This document shows, piece by piece, positions 52,732 through 60,796 of a stretch of 61,356 nucleotides of DNA. The number at the start of each line of letters is the position of its first letter. The stretch's first letter is position 1. The notes under the pieces are model-generated. The model had not been told where the DNA came from and did not search any database. It saw only the letters and a list, made by a program, of their open reading frames with translations. The stretch is from the IMG/VR virus record IMGVR_UViG_3300028829_003908, positions 1 to 61,356 of that record; one strand, written 5' to 3'. A program made the translations under genes and the position numbers. This DNA is from a virus.

Positions 52732-53487
52732 TTACGATTTGAACAATTCGTCAAAAGCATCACCTGTATTACTTACTTTGGCAGATGAAAGTTCTGAAGT
52801 AGAAACTTCTTTTTCTTTAGTTTCTGTTTCAGTAGAATCCTCATTTGGATTCAACCATTCATTCAGCACGTCTGTAAGGTCATCATATGCTAACTCTTGA
52901 TAGATTTCCTTGATGTCTTGTTGGGTTTTAACCAATTCAAGTACATCTGGTTCATCAGAAATCGATGTTTGATTAGGTTTGACACGAATGTTAGTTTTTG
53001 GAAAACTCGCACCACTTTCTTCAGCTGTGATAAATTCCACAACAACATCACGACCATTTACTGGGTCGGTGATATCACCATAATCAGGGTCTGCGATTAT
53101 AGAAAGAAGTTCTTGATAAACTGTCTTTCCAAATCCCCAAAATTTCACTCCTTGTTTCTCTTCTCCTCTAACTACTACTGGTGCAAAAGTTCTCATCTTT
53201 GCTTCAAGTTTCCTTGATAGCTGATAATCTTCTTTACTACCACTTCCTTTTAGTTTCTGAGCAAACTCCTCAATTGGGTCTGGTCTACCGAAAGAAATTG
53301 GTGAAAGATATGAACGATTGTTCAGATTGTAGTGGAAAAATAATTCAATGAAAGGATTATCTTTATTGAATGCATAAGGAACGATTCTTATTTGAGTTTT
53401 ACCTGGTTGTGGTTTCCAAAGACTGGAAGTACGATTGTTTGTGGTTTGTAACTGATTGAGTCGTTTTTTAATTGCGTTTAAGTCCAT
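52732..53487 (-). CDS. 32: Single-stranded DNA-binding protein, T4 gp32-like (251 aa)
   Basis: RIVPYAFNKDNPFIELFFHYNL and VKFWGFGKTVYQELL match the gp32 OB fold, and the C-terminus is acidic and Ser-rich before DAFDELFKS, like the gp32 protein-interaction tail. The zinc-finger Cys residues of T4 gp32 are missing: the matching segment reads SPISFGRPDPIEEF. The ATACTTATT motif lies 66 bases upstream. Confidence 0.85.
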   Translation of the reverse strand: MDLNAIKKRLNQLQTTNNRTSSLWKPQPGKTQIRIVPYAFNKDNPFIELFFHYNLNNRSYLSPISFGRPDPIEEFAQKLKGSGSKEDYQLSRKLEAKMRTFAPVVVRGEEKQGVKFWGFGKTVYQELLSIIADPDYGDITDPVNGRDVVVEFITAEESGASFPKTNIRVKPNQTSISDEPDVLELVKTQQDIKEIYQELAYDDLTDVLNEWLNPNEDSTETETKEKEVSTSELSSAKVSNTGDAFDELFKS

Positions 53488-53552
53488 TACTTAATCTCCT
53501 ATTTGTTTATGTTTATTTTGTATTTATTAGTGGTATCATTTATCGATACAAT

Positions 53553-53561
53553 AATAAGTAT
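53553..53561 (-). promoter_or_regulatory. ATACTTATT motif, candidate promoter element
   Basis: Minus strand GTTATACTTATTATTGTATC, between the terminator of the structured RNA and the gp32 start. Confidence 0.4.
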
Positions 53562-53600
53562 AACCTTGATTGCTAAAAATGTAATCTTTTTTCATTATTT

Positions 53601-53674
53601 GTAAAAAAAAAATGGCCAGCTAGTTTTTTAAGTTTATTTATAAGTGGAAACTAAAAATCATGTGGCCATTTTTT
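53601..53674 (-). terminator. Large terminator hairpin with 12-bp stem
   Basis: Minus strand AAAAAATGGCCA (53663-53674) pairs with TGGCCATTTTTT (53607-53618), which continues into a run of ten T. An inner AGTTT/AAACT pair closes the loop further. It ends the structured RNA upstream and isolates gp32. On the plus strand it would also work weakly. Confidence 0.75.
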
Positions 53675-54119
53675 ATATTATCTAAATTTGGAAATCTTGG
53701 GGATGTGAGATTAACGATTACTCACAACTTGAAGCTCTGATTTTTTCTACCTTATACTTAACATCTTTCAGTTATGAAAGTGATTCTCAAGATGGTTAAT
53801 CTCATCGAATCGAGTACAACCTCTATGCCAATACCTTAACTCTCAGAGTTTAGTTTGTTCAGTCATAAAGTGGGATTTCAGTATTACCCTTACCCACAAT
53901 AAGGTCAACAGAATCGTTTCTGTTTTTTTCTTCAAGTACTTCTGATTATTGATGTCTCAACTACCGAAATGATTTACACCTAAGTAGGTTCACCACGAAC
54001 TAATCATAGATTGCCTTATGAGCTTCCGAAGTATACTCATTTTTCAGCCAATCCCATACAGAGCTAATTACTCTCTGTACTTTCCGATTTCTCAATTTTC
54101 AAAAAACTCTATATCATCA
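53601..54119 (-). ncRNA. Candidate large structured non-coding RNA (about 0.5 kb)
   Basis: No credible gene exists between gp32 and the exported-protein cluster. On the minus strand many stems can form: TACAGAG/CTCTGTA (54057-54079), nested GATTG/CAATC with ATGAG/CTCAT (54009-54053), GTTC/GAAC (53988-54000), TTGA/TCAA (53949-53960), AACAGAA/TTCTGTT with a four-base loop (53907-53924), CCTTA/TAAGG (53888-53904), AACTC/GAGTT (53838-53850), CTTTCA/TGAAAG (53765-53780) and TGTGAG/CTCACA (53704-53726). A 12-base long-range pairing (53702-53715 with 53795-53806) competes with or caps some. A promoter and a terminator bound it. It does not resemble tmRNA or RNase P to my eye; GOLLD/ROOL-type or a new class are open. 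Confidence 0.6.
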
Positions 54120-54125
54120 TTTGAT

Positions 54126-54155
54126 ATAATAATATATATATATATAAATTCTCAA
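54126..54155 (-). promoter_or_regulatory. Promoter of the structured RNA
   Basis: Minus strand TTGAGA, 18 AT-rich bases, TATTAT. Start would fall near 54119, just before the first hairpin. The TTTTGAGAATT block is shared with the gp45 promoter. Confidence 0.55.
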
Positions 54156-54168
54156 AATACATTTTATT

Positions 54169-54417
54169 TTAATTTTTTTTCATTTTTTTTGATTTCATTG
54201 ATTTTCTGTAGTATAGATACTTGAATATCTCATACTTTGCCTCAGAACCACGAACTCCTGCAACTGCTGTGATTTGTTCTACTTCAGCATATACATCTGT
54301 AACTTCTTGGATTTCTTCCCACTCATAGTTTTCCCACAAACTATCTAAGTTCAGTTCAACATCTAAGGAATCTTGTGAATATAATATTGTTAATAAACTA
54401 AGGTATATCAATCTCAA
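54169..54417 (-). CDS. Small exported protein (82 aa)
   Basis: The preferred start is a TTG at 54417 with AGGGGA seven bases upstream, giving a signal peptide (RLIYLSLLTILYSQ) and a mature acidic part. A frame starting at 54450 would overlap the previous gene by 53 bases. The C-terminus is very basic (KSMKSKKMKKN). The segment EVEQITAVAGVRGSEAK is of unknown function. It is last in the pilin-like cluster. Confidence 0.5.
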   Translation of the reverse strand: MRLIYLSLLTILYSQDSLDVELNLDSLWENYEWEEIQEVTDVYAEVEQITAVAGVRGSEAKYEIFKYLYYRKSMKSKKMKKN

Positions 54418-54820
54418 TGGATATTCCCCTATGGTCAAAATCTGTACCAACCACTATACCATATTCACCAGCACCAATTCTATCTGTCCACTCTGTACGA
54501 TATAGTTTCCATACATAAGTTTCTATTCGTTCTCTACCATCACCATATGGACTCAATGATATCGGTTGTTTATGTACTATTTTACCATACTTATCAAACA
54601 TATATAATTTAGTTTTTGTTCTATCTACCAAATATCTAACCTTAACAACATCACCACCTCTATCAGTATCTAACCACGCCTGTAGTGGAAAATCATAGAA
54701 TGTTTTCATTGTAGGTTTGTCATCGATATAAGTAATATCAGGTTGAAATAAAACAAACCCCACCACAATCATAATAGCTGCAGTGAGGCCTAATTCTATC
54801 GTGTTTACTGATTTACTCAT
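54398..54820 (-). CDS. Membrane-anchored protein with FlgD-like Ig fold, possible minor pilin
   Basis: The N-terminus SVNTIELGLTAAIMIVVGFVLF is a membrane helix with Glu at the +5 position if cut after Ser4, as in prepilins, though the usual Gly is missing. The rest (KLYMFDKYGKIVHK, GAGEYGIVVGTD) resembles the FlgD/secretion-associated Ig-like pattern. It overlaps the prepilin gene by eight bases. Confidence 0.5.
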   Translation of the reverse strand: MSKSVNTIELGLTAAIMIVVGFVLFQPDITYIDDKPTMKTFYDFPLQAWLDTDRGGDVVKVRYLVDRTKTKLYMFDKYGKIVHKQPISLSPYGDGRERIETYVWKLYRTEWTDRIGAGEYGIVVGTDFDHRGISIEIDIP

Positions 54821-55253
54821 TGGTGTATAGAGTAGGTAGTTCAGCTAATTCAAATGTTAATGAATCATATGTGTAGTAATAGATTTCATCATTTCTTCTT
54901 TGATGAAATATTGCTGGTTCACCAACTGCATCTACACTAAACTGCCACTCATTATCTTCATCGGGTATCCCCTCGAACAATGTAACTGATAGATTACGAC
55001 TTCTTCCAATTACTGTCAATGGATTATAAGGCCATGCTTCAAGTCCGAACGCAGTCAATCTTTCAGATGATTCTTGTTCACACCCCGCCCACACCATATC
55101 GACAAATGTTTTTTCTGCTGTTTCTTCTGCATTATCAACTGTCTCTTGATATCTCGGTAATGCCACTGCTGCTAAGATTCCTAATATGATTGTAACCATT
55201 ACTAATTCAATCAATGTGAATCCTTTACTTGTGTTTTTGATTATGTTCTTCAT
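54813..55253 (-). CDS. Type IV prepilin-like protein (146 aa)
   Basis: KGFTLIELVMVTIILGILAAVALPRY is a textbook class III signal: cleavage after Gly11, N-methyl Phe12, Glu at +5 and a long hydrophobic helix. The globular part has Trp- and Tyr-rich strands and one Cys. It could assemble into a pilus or a type II secretion pseudopilus using the host prepilin peptidase. No peptidase or assembly ATPase is in the window. Confidence 0.88.
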   Translation of the reverse strand: MKNIIKNTSKGFTLIELVMVTIILGILAAVALPRYQETVDNAEETAEKTFVDMVWAGCEQESSERLTAFGLEAWPYNPLTVIGRSRNLSVTLFEGIPDEDNEWQFSVDAVGEPAIFHQRRNDEIYYYTYDSLTFELAELPTLYTNE

Positions 55254-55285
55254 TCTATTATCCTTTCAAGATATTATGTTACGAT

Positions 55286-55933
55286 TTAAGGTACTAAAGT
55301 TTTGTGTAGTTTAGATGGATTTTCAGTATCTATTACTACGATTACTGGTGCTTGTGCAGATGTACCACTTCCACTACCAGGTATTACTAAATAAGCATAT
55401 GAACCATCCTGAAATGGTGATTGCATACCTTTGTTACCAAAGTCATTCTTGAAATCAAGAGCACCAATTTCTGAATTACCATCGAATCCAACTGATGTTT
55501 CTAAACTCATCCAATCACCTTGAAGTGCATCATCATCATCACTTGTTGGTGAGAATACATATACGAACTCACCTAACTCTGAATCATAAGATACTTTACT
55601 ATCAAGGATAGTTTCAACATAAGCCTCAAGAGTTTCATCAGTAGAAGTTCCCTCAGATAAACCGATACCACCTACAGCGACATCATATTTTTCTTGGCCT
55701 GGGAATCTACCTTTACCCTCTTCAGATAATGTTTGGTTATAATAATTGTTTGCTACAGTCAAGATTTTATCTATGTTTGCCATAGTTTTCTTTTCTTTAG
55801 CACCTGCTCCAACCTGTCCAAATTTTGGTGCAGCTGTTGTTGCGAGAGTTGCCATCATTGCTGTAGTTACTGCGAATTCAGCAAGAGAGTTTCCTCTCCT
55901 ACTCTTTAATTTTTTAATAAGGCCTGTGAACAT
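55286..55933 (-). CDS. Prepilin-like protein with G|NSLAEF signal (215 aa)
   Basis: RRGNSLAEFAVTTAMMATLATTAAPKFGQVG has Gly14 before Asn, Glu at +5 and a hydrophobic helix, a less usual prepilin signal. An acidic globular domain follows (SPTSDDDDALQGDW, SYAYLVIPGSGSG). An AGGAG lies upstream. It is the first gene of the cluster after the terminator at 56082. Confidence 0.7.
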   Translation of the reverse strand: MFTGLIKKLKSRRGNSLAEFAVTTAMMATLATTAAPKFGQVGAGAKEKKTMANIDKILTVANNYYNQTLSEEGKGRFPGQEKYDVAVGGIGLSEGTSTDETLEAYVETILDSKVSYDSELGEFVYVFSPTSDDDDALQGDWMSLETSVGFDGNSEIGALDFKNDFGNKGMQSPFQDGSYAYLVIPGSGSGTSAQAPVIVVIDTENPSKLHKTLVP

Positions 55934-56081
55934 CTTCGTTCTCCTTTAGTTTAGTTTAAGATTTCATCCTTATGATTCCATCCTCTACAGCTTATAGTAC
56001 AATAAGTGTACCAAAGTGGCCCTTTTTTGGAAATTATTTTAATTTTTTTTTATGTGTTGATATTGTTAGATTTATATTGGC
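55934..56081. promoter_or_regulatory. Leader of the prepilin-like cluster
   Basis: The minus strand contains GGTACACTTATTGTACTATAAG, with a TACTAT -10-like sequence and GTAC arms, about 60 bases before the start. No strong -35 is seen. No gene in this gap. Confidence 0.35.
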
Positions 56082-56108
56082 ATAAAAAAACCACTCGAAT
56101 GAGTGGTT
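56082..56108 (-). terminator. Rho-independent terminator
   Basis: Minus strand AACCACTC, loop ATTC, GAGTGGTT, then seven T: an eight-pair perfect stem. It separates the 56153 gene from the prepilin-like cluster, so the cluster is its own transcript. Confidence 0.9.
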
Positions 56109-56152
56109 TCTTAGTGTTAAATTTTGTTACAATTGATATGTAACAGGTGTAA

Positions 56153-56560
56153 CTATTTGTTCCATTCCGTTACATTGATGATTTGAAAGATTTTTGTGGG
56201 TACTACATTCAATCCAGTCTCGTTTGTTAGTAGTAATGTGTTCTGATACTCTGCCCAATCTACATTGAATCGTTTATCTAACACTCCACCATTCTTACTT
56301 CTGATAACTTCATTCAATGCATTGATTGTATATAGTGTATTACTTTGTTTCTTTCTGTGTAATGATATAGTGTTCTCTATATTCTCTTCGAAGTTATCTA
56401 TAAACTCTACATTGTATGTGCAAATCAACTGAGTTAAATCTTGTTGATTTTGAAATACATAAATCTTTTCATATAGAATATCATTGCATGATACAATAAC
56501 ATCTATAGTTTCGTTAAACCTTGCTTGTCGTGTGAATGTACATAGTAATTGTGTTTTCAT
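56153..56560 (-). CDS. Conserved phage-type hypothetical protein (135 aa)
   Basis: Starts MKTQLLCTFTRQARFNETID and contains HRKKQSNTLYTINALNEVIR and LDKRFNVDWAEYQNTLLL. The pattern recalls a conserved small protein of marine T4-like phages with unknown role. It is one base away from the preceding gene and ends before a terminator. Confidence 0.65.
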   Translation of the reverse strand: MKTQLLCTFTRQARFNETIDVIVSCNDILYEKIYVFQNQQDLTQLICTYNVEFIDNFEENIENTISLHRKKQSNTLYTINALNEVIRSKNGGVLDKRFNVDWAEYQNTLLLTNETGLNVVPTKIFQIINVTEWNK

Positions 56561-56561
56561 A

Positions 56562-58160
56562 TTATTGTACCTTTAAATGTGCCGATGACCAATCTGATTG
56601 TGATTTACCATACTTCAACAATCCTATTGCCACATCTGCTTGTTTCCCTCTATTCATTGAACCAAGATATGATAATAATGCAATTGTTTGGAAACGAGAG
56701 TTCAGTACTGCTTTTGCTTTATTCTCAGCAAGGTTTAGTTTGTTTAACATATCAAGAAAGTTATCTGGTGATTTAAATGCATTTGAATAATCAGATGATT
56801 TAGCACCTCTTGCAAACACCACTTTACTTTTAATCTTGTTCCAAAGTTTTGATACCTCTTTGTATTTCTTCAAACCATTCTTACTGAATGAAAACTCTTT
56901 TGACTTCTTATCATAATCAAGAATATCTTCTCCACCCAATTTCTTAATCTTACCACTTAATCTTTGTCCACTAACTAAATCAAGTACAGGTAGTGCAACT
57001 TTTCCTTGTACCGCATCTGCACCCTTTGTAGTTGCCTCACCTCTGATTGGTTCTTTAGCACTTCCTTGAAAGATTCTGAATTGTAAACCCAATCCATCTA
57101 ATCCCTTACCACTAAACTCAAGGTATGCAGTAATTTTAAATAAACCACCAATCTTTAATCCGAGATTCTTCAACTCGTATTCTTTCTTTTTACCATCATT
57201 TACAACACTAACATTACCAGAACCTTTCTTCAATGATATACCTATGATACCATTACCTTTCTTAATACTATCTAATAAATAGTTATTTAGTTCTGCTAAA
57301 CTTTTGAAAGTTGGAACACTATTTGTGTAGTATAACCACACATCTGCTGGATTCCATTTATCTAAATCAAGATTATCTTGATACTCATCTTTATATAATT
57401 GTTTTGCAAGTTTATTAATATCTAACTTACTATCATCTTTTAAATATTTTTTTGGTGATGAACCTACTTGTCCTGCTAACTTCTTTGTTTGTGCAAGTGT
57501 AGATTTATACCAATCATCATTATTCTCAAGGAATGAAACCAACCCTAACGCATCATTTTCACTAATAGATGAACCATCGTAAACCTCACCATATACACTT
57601 GGGTCTAACATCATTGATAAAAATTCTTCTTTGTTGTTTGTATTTGCACCAGCATGAATTGCACTCAATGATAGTAGAAATGCTAACTCTTGGTCTTTAG
57701 TTTGAGCAGTTCCTCTACCTGAAACCTTTCCTGCTAATGTAATATCATAATCATTACCCTCGAAAGAAAAGAGAAACATATTAAACTTAGAACTTTTGTT
57801 TTGGCCTGTTAATGGTTTTACCATCTTTACTTCAGAACCGAACTCACCTTGTAATAAATTAGTAAATTGTTGGTCTGATAAATCCCCATCATTTCCAATT
57901 CGTTTTGGATTAGTAGGTGTGGATAAATCAGAAGATAATCCTCCAATTCTTGATTGCATCTTTTTCTGAGCTATTTTTGGTCCAATCTTTTCTTCATTGG
58001 TAAGATTATGTATAACCCTAACTCTTTCATCTATTGGCCAATCATGTTCTTTTAATACATCAAATAATTTGATTAAGTGTTGTTCGTTGGTTAAATCAGG
58101 TGTACCATCCTTAACTCTATAACTCAACTCGTTCAAGATTTTATCAAAATCTTTTATCAT
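56562..58160 (-). CDS. Conserved phage protein with WNPADVW motif (532 aa)
   Basis: A large soluble protein with DKWNPADVWLYY near residue 260, a motif seen in conserved phage proteins that may carry nuclease-like folds. Opening residues include DGTPDLTNEQHLIKLFDVL. No catalytic site is certain. The start at 58160 overlaps the ParB-like gene stop (ATGA) and has AAGGAA upstream. Confidence 0.65.
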   Translation of the reverse strand: MIKDFDKILNELSYRVKDGTPDLTNEQHLIKLFDVLKEHDWPIDERVRVIHNLTNEEKIGPKIAQKKMQSRIGGLSSDLSTPTNPKRIGNDGDLSDQQFTNLLQGEFGSEVKMVKPLTGQNKSSKFNMFLFSFEGNDYDITLAGKVSGRGTAQTKDQELAFLLSLSAIHAGANTNNKEEFLSMMLDPSVYGEVYDGSSISENDALGLVSFLENNDDWYKSTLAQTKKLAGQVGSSPKKYLKDDSKLDINKLAKQLYKDEYQDNLDLDKWNPADVWLYYTNSVPTFKSLAELNNYLLDSIKKGNGIIGISLKKGSGNVSVVNDGKKKEYELKNLGLKIGGLFKITAYLEFSGKGLDGLGLQFRIFQGSAKEPIRGEATTKGADAVQGKVALPVLDLVSGQRLSGKIKKLGGEDILDYDKKSKEFSFSKNGLKKYKEVSKLWNKIKSKVVFARGAKSSDYSNAFKSPDNFLDMLNKLNLAENKAKAVLNSRFQTIALLSYLGSMNRGKQADVAIGLLKYGKSQSDWSSAHLKVQ

Positions 58161-58642
58161 TGTATTTCCTTTTTCCAATCAATAATTTTTATTGGTAAAT
58201 TTAATCCCATGGCAACACCTAACATTAATCTCGTGTTTCCCCCTAATAAATATAATCGTTTTGATTTATCGCGAACTACAATAGGAGCGGGAAATTTTGT
58301 TTTTTTGTTTAAACCATCGATAATTGCTTTATAATTTTTATAATATCCTTTTGCAAGTTCTACTGCTCGTTTCATTCTATCCTCTGGTGGTAGTTCTAAT
58401 ATATCACCAACATCTGAATTTTCCAAACTTTTTAATTCTTCTTCACTTGGATATTCATGTAATGCCATTTTAATATCTGCATATCCATCATCTTTATCTT
58501 TCCACATTTTTGGAAGTTTATTTTTTGTATAATCATTTTTAAGATATTCATCAACTTCATAATCCAATTCCTTTTGGCTATAAGGCCTCATGTGTGGATA
58601 CTTTTTTAATGATTCATATAACAATTGTTTTAAACTATACAC
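58157..58642 (-). CDS. ParB/sulfiredoxin-like domain protein (161 aa)
   Basis: PAPIVVRDKSKRLYLLGGNTRLMLGVAMGLNLPIKII matches the ParB-like GGNxR loop and helix, a fold that binds nucleotides and in some proteins cleaves DNA. The N-terminal helical half is Lys- and Tyr-rich. It is joined by short overlaps to both neighbours. Confidence 0.75.
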   Translation of the reverse strand: MYSLKQLLYESLKKYPHMRPYSQKELDYEVDEYLKNDYTKNKLPKMWKDKDDGYADIKMALHEYPSEEELKSLENSDVGDILELPPEDRMKRAVELAKGYYKNYKAIIDGLNKKTKFPAPIVVRDKSKRLYLLGGNTRLMLGVAMGLNLPIKIIDWKKEIQ

Positions 58643-59912
58643 TAAGTTTCTCCGTTATTTCTTTCATGTCTTGATAATTATCCCCCATGAAAACTCTTGT
58701 TGGATATTTACCTTTCCACTCTAAAATATTTTTTACTTCTTTCAAATACTTCAATCCATCTTTTTTGTAATCAAAATCAAATAAGAATGCATCATAATTA
58801 TAGAGAACCATCTTACTCTTGAAATCTTTCATATCATGTAGTAATACATCTAAGGTATGAATATTCTGTTCTGTCTCCATCAACTGAATCATATAGTTAA
58901 ATAACTTATTAGGATTCATATCAGGTAGGTTTTCTCTATGTATTTCTCTACTATAAATATCAGAAACTATCTTTTTATCTCTTTTCCAAGTACTCCACAA
59001 GCGGTGTATAAACTCGTCTACCATACCAAAAAACGGGTTTTGTTTCATTTCGGTAGGTATACCTCCATATAAATACTTGAATGTTAATTGTTTTCCCTCA
59101 TCATAACTTAACCCATATGAATCTGCAAGGTGTTGGTGTACATTACCTTTTGGAAATTTATAACCTATTTTATCACCAATTAATCGTGGATGATACGCAT
59201 CATAATCAAACTCCACCAATACACCATTATCATGTCTACTTATGAATTGTTTTCTACTACCATCTTTTTTGTTTAGTGCTGCAAAGTTCATACCACCAAA
59301 TCTATTACTTGGTCTACCTGTACTTGTAAATGGATTATATTCTGAATAAACTAAACCATCTGTAGTTTGGATTCCATTATCTTCTACCTTAGATAAAACT
59401 TCCAATATTTCTTGGTCATAGTAATCGTGGTCTTCTAAGTAGTTCATTAAATCTAATGACTGTTTTGAAAAATACTCACCATGTTTCACCAAAGGGATTA
59501 CATCATTAACATTTTCTTTCTCGTAGTGTAATCTGTAATTATGGTGGTGAGCATTTGTTAGGTGTTTATCGAAATCATATGGTTGATTAGTCTTCATATA
59601 ATGACACCAATTTAAATCTACCAACCCAAATATATGGTCACAATCAATCATTGAATTATGCATAAATGATTTCATATCACCTACACATACTTTACTATCA
59701 TCTACATCAATGGTTTGTATTGTTCCAAACTTCTCATTGTGATTGACAGGTACGATATACTCTTCTTGCATTGTTCTGATATAAAAACAAGACACACGAT
59801 TCTGTTTAGGATGTTTATGTACATCCGAAAACATTTGTAGATACACGAAGTGTTGAGTCTTCATCCTTTTTTGTAGATGAGACCACTTCTCTTTAGAATT
59901 TACTATAACCAT
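58635..59912 (-). CDS. Small family-A DNA polymerase-like protein (425 aa)
   Basis: PolA-type motifs in order: TSTGRPSNRF at 196-205, motif A FDYDAYHPRLIG at 235-246 (D236), motif B KQLTFKYLYGG at 274-284, NYMIQ near 339-343 and motif C YDAFLF at 373-378 in place of HDELVF, keeping the catalytic Asp. It lacks a recognisable exonuclease and is much smaller than the Klenow fragment. It would be a second polymerase beside gp43, perhaps for repair or a special DNA form. It overlaps RimK's stop as TAATG. Confidence 0.75.
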   Translation of the reverse strand: MVIVNSKEKWSHLQKRMKTQHFVYLQMFSDVHKHPKQNRVSCFYIRTMQEEYIVPVNHNEKFGTIQTIDVDDSKVCVGDMKSFMHNSMIDCDHIFGLVDLNWCHYMKTNQPYDFDKHLTNAHHHNYRLHYEKENVNDVIPLVKHGEYFSKQSLDLMNYLEDHDYYDQEILEVLSKVEDNGIQTTDGLVYSEYNPFTSTGRPSNRFGGMNFAALNKKDGSRKQFISRHDNGVLVEFDYDAYHPRLIGDKIGYKFPKGNVHQHLADSYGLSYDEGKQLTFKYLYGGIPTEMKQNPFFGMVDEFIHRLWSTWKRDKKIVSDIYSREIHRENLPDMNPNKLFNYMIQLMETEQNIHTLDVLLHDMKDFKSKMVLYNYDAFLFDFDYKKDGLKYLKEVKNILEWKGKYPTRVFMGDNYQDMKEITEKLSV

Positions 59913-60796
59913 TAATTTAATTTATTTTTTACATAAGTAACTATCTGTTCGGCAACTCTTATTTCAGTATATTCTTCCATTCCTCTAAAACCAGGTGAAG
60001 AGTTAACCTCACATATTTTATATCCATCGTTATCATATAATAAATCTACACCACCTATATCTAATCCTAATAGTTTTGTAGATTCTAATGCAAGATACTC
60101 CATTTGTTCATCAAGTTCTACTGGTTTTGCTCCACCACCTCGTGTAACATTAGCTCTGAAATCACCATCAGTTGATTCTCTTTTCATTGCTCCAACAACT
60201 TTACCACCTACTACGATAATTCGTAAATCTTTTCCATGTGAGTCTTTCACAAACTCTTGTAAGATGATGTTGAACCTATCATTAAATTGTTCCATCATCT
60301 CTACTAATTGTTCAAAGTTCCTTTTGTTCTCTGCAAGATAAACACCTTTACCATGTGTACCACTCAAGGATTTAACCACGATAGGAAAACCAATATTCCT
60401 TTGTACATAACCTGAATCAATTGGATTCTTAACCAACATTGTTTTTGGATGTGGAATATTATTCTGTGATAATATTTGCATTGTGTAAAGTTTATCCTTT
60501 ACATTATCAATTGCATCACTACCATTAATAAACAATACACCCATTCTTTCTAAATGTCTGAATACTGCTTTCTGATAATATGTGGTTGCACTTCCAACTC
60601 GTGGTATAACAAAATCAGGTATTGAAGTGTGTTCATTATCTACTAATACAGATTTTCTATTATCTTTACTGATAAATATATCTACATTATTAGGATGTAC
60701 ATAAAAACATTCTATACCCTCTTTATCAAAACATTCTACTAATCGTCTTGTTTCATACGATGGTTCATTTTGTGTAGTGAATATCCAACCTTTCAT
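59912..60796 (-). CDS. RimK-like ATP-grasp ligase (294 aa)
   Basis: FPIVVKSLSGTHGKGV, IILQEFVKDSHGKDLRIIVVGGKVVG and KICEVNSSPGF are the ATP-grasp signatures of the RimK/glutathione-synthetase group. RimK adds glutamate to ribosomal protein S6; phage members may modify ribosomes or another protein tail. The start is TAATG-coupled to ThyX. Confidence 0.85.
   Translation of the reverse strand: MKGWIFTTQNEPSYETRRLVECFDKEGIECFYVHPNNVDIFISKDNRKSVLVDNEHTSIPDFVIPRVGSATTYYQKAVFRHLERMGVLFINGSDAIDNVKDKLYTMQILSQNNIPHPKTMLVKNPIDSGYVQRNIGFPIVVKSLSGTHGKGVYLAENKRNFEQLVEMMEQFNDRFNIILQEFVKDSHGKDLRIIVVGGKVVGAMKRESTDGDFRANVTRGGGAKPVELDEQMEYLALESTKLLGLDIGGVDLLYDNDGYKICEVNSSPGFRGMEEYTEIRVAEQIVTYVKNKLN

Noticed and set aside
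53701-54100. Group I intron remnant
   Set aside because: No recognisable P7/Q-R-S core and the flanks are not two halves of one gene.
53641-54120. tmRNA or RNase P RNA as the identity of the structured gap
   Set aside because: I could not find the conserved tRNA-like ends, the T-loop context or a tag reading frame of tmRNA, nor the conserved RNase P core.
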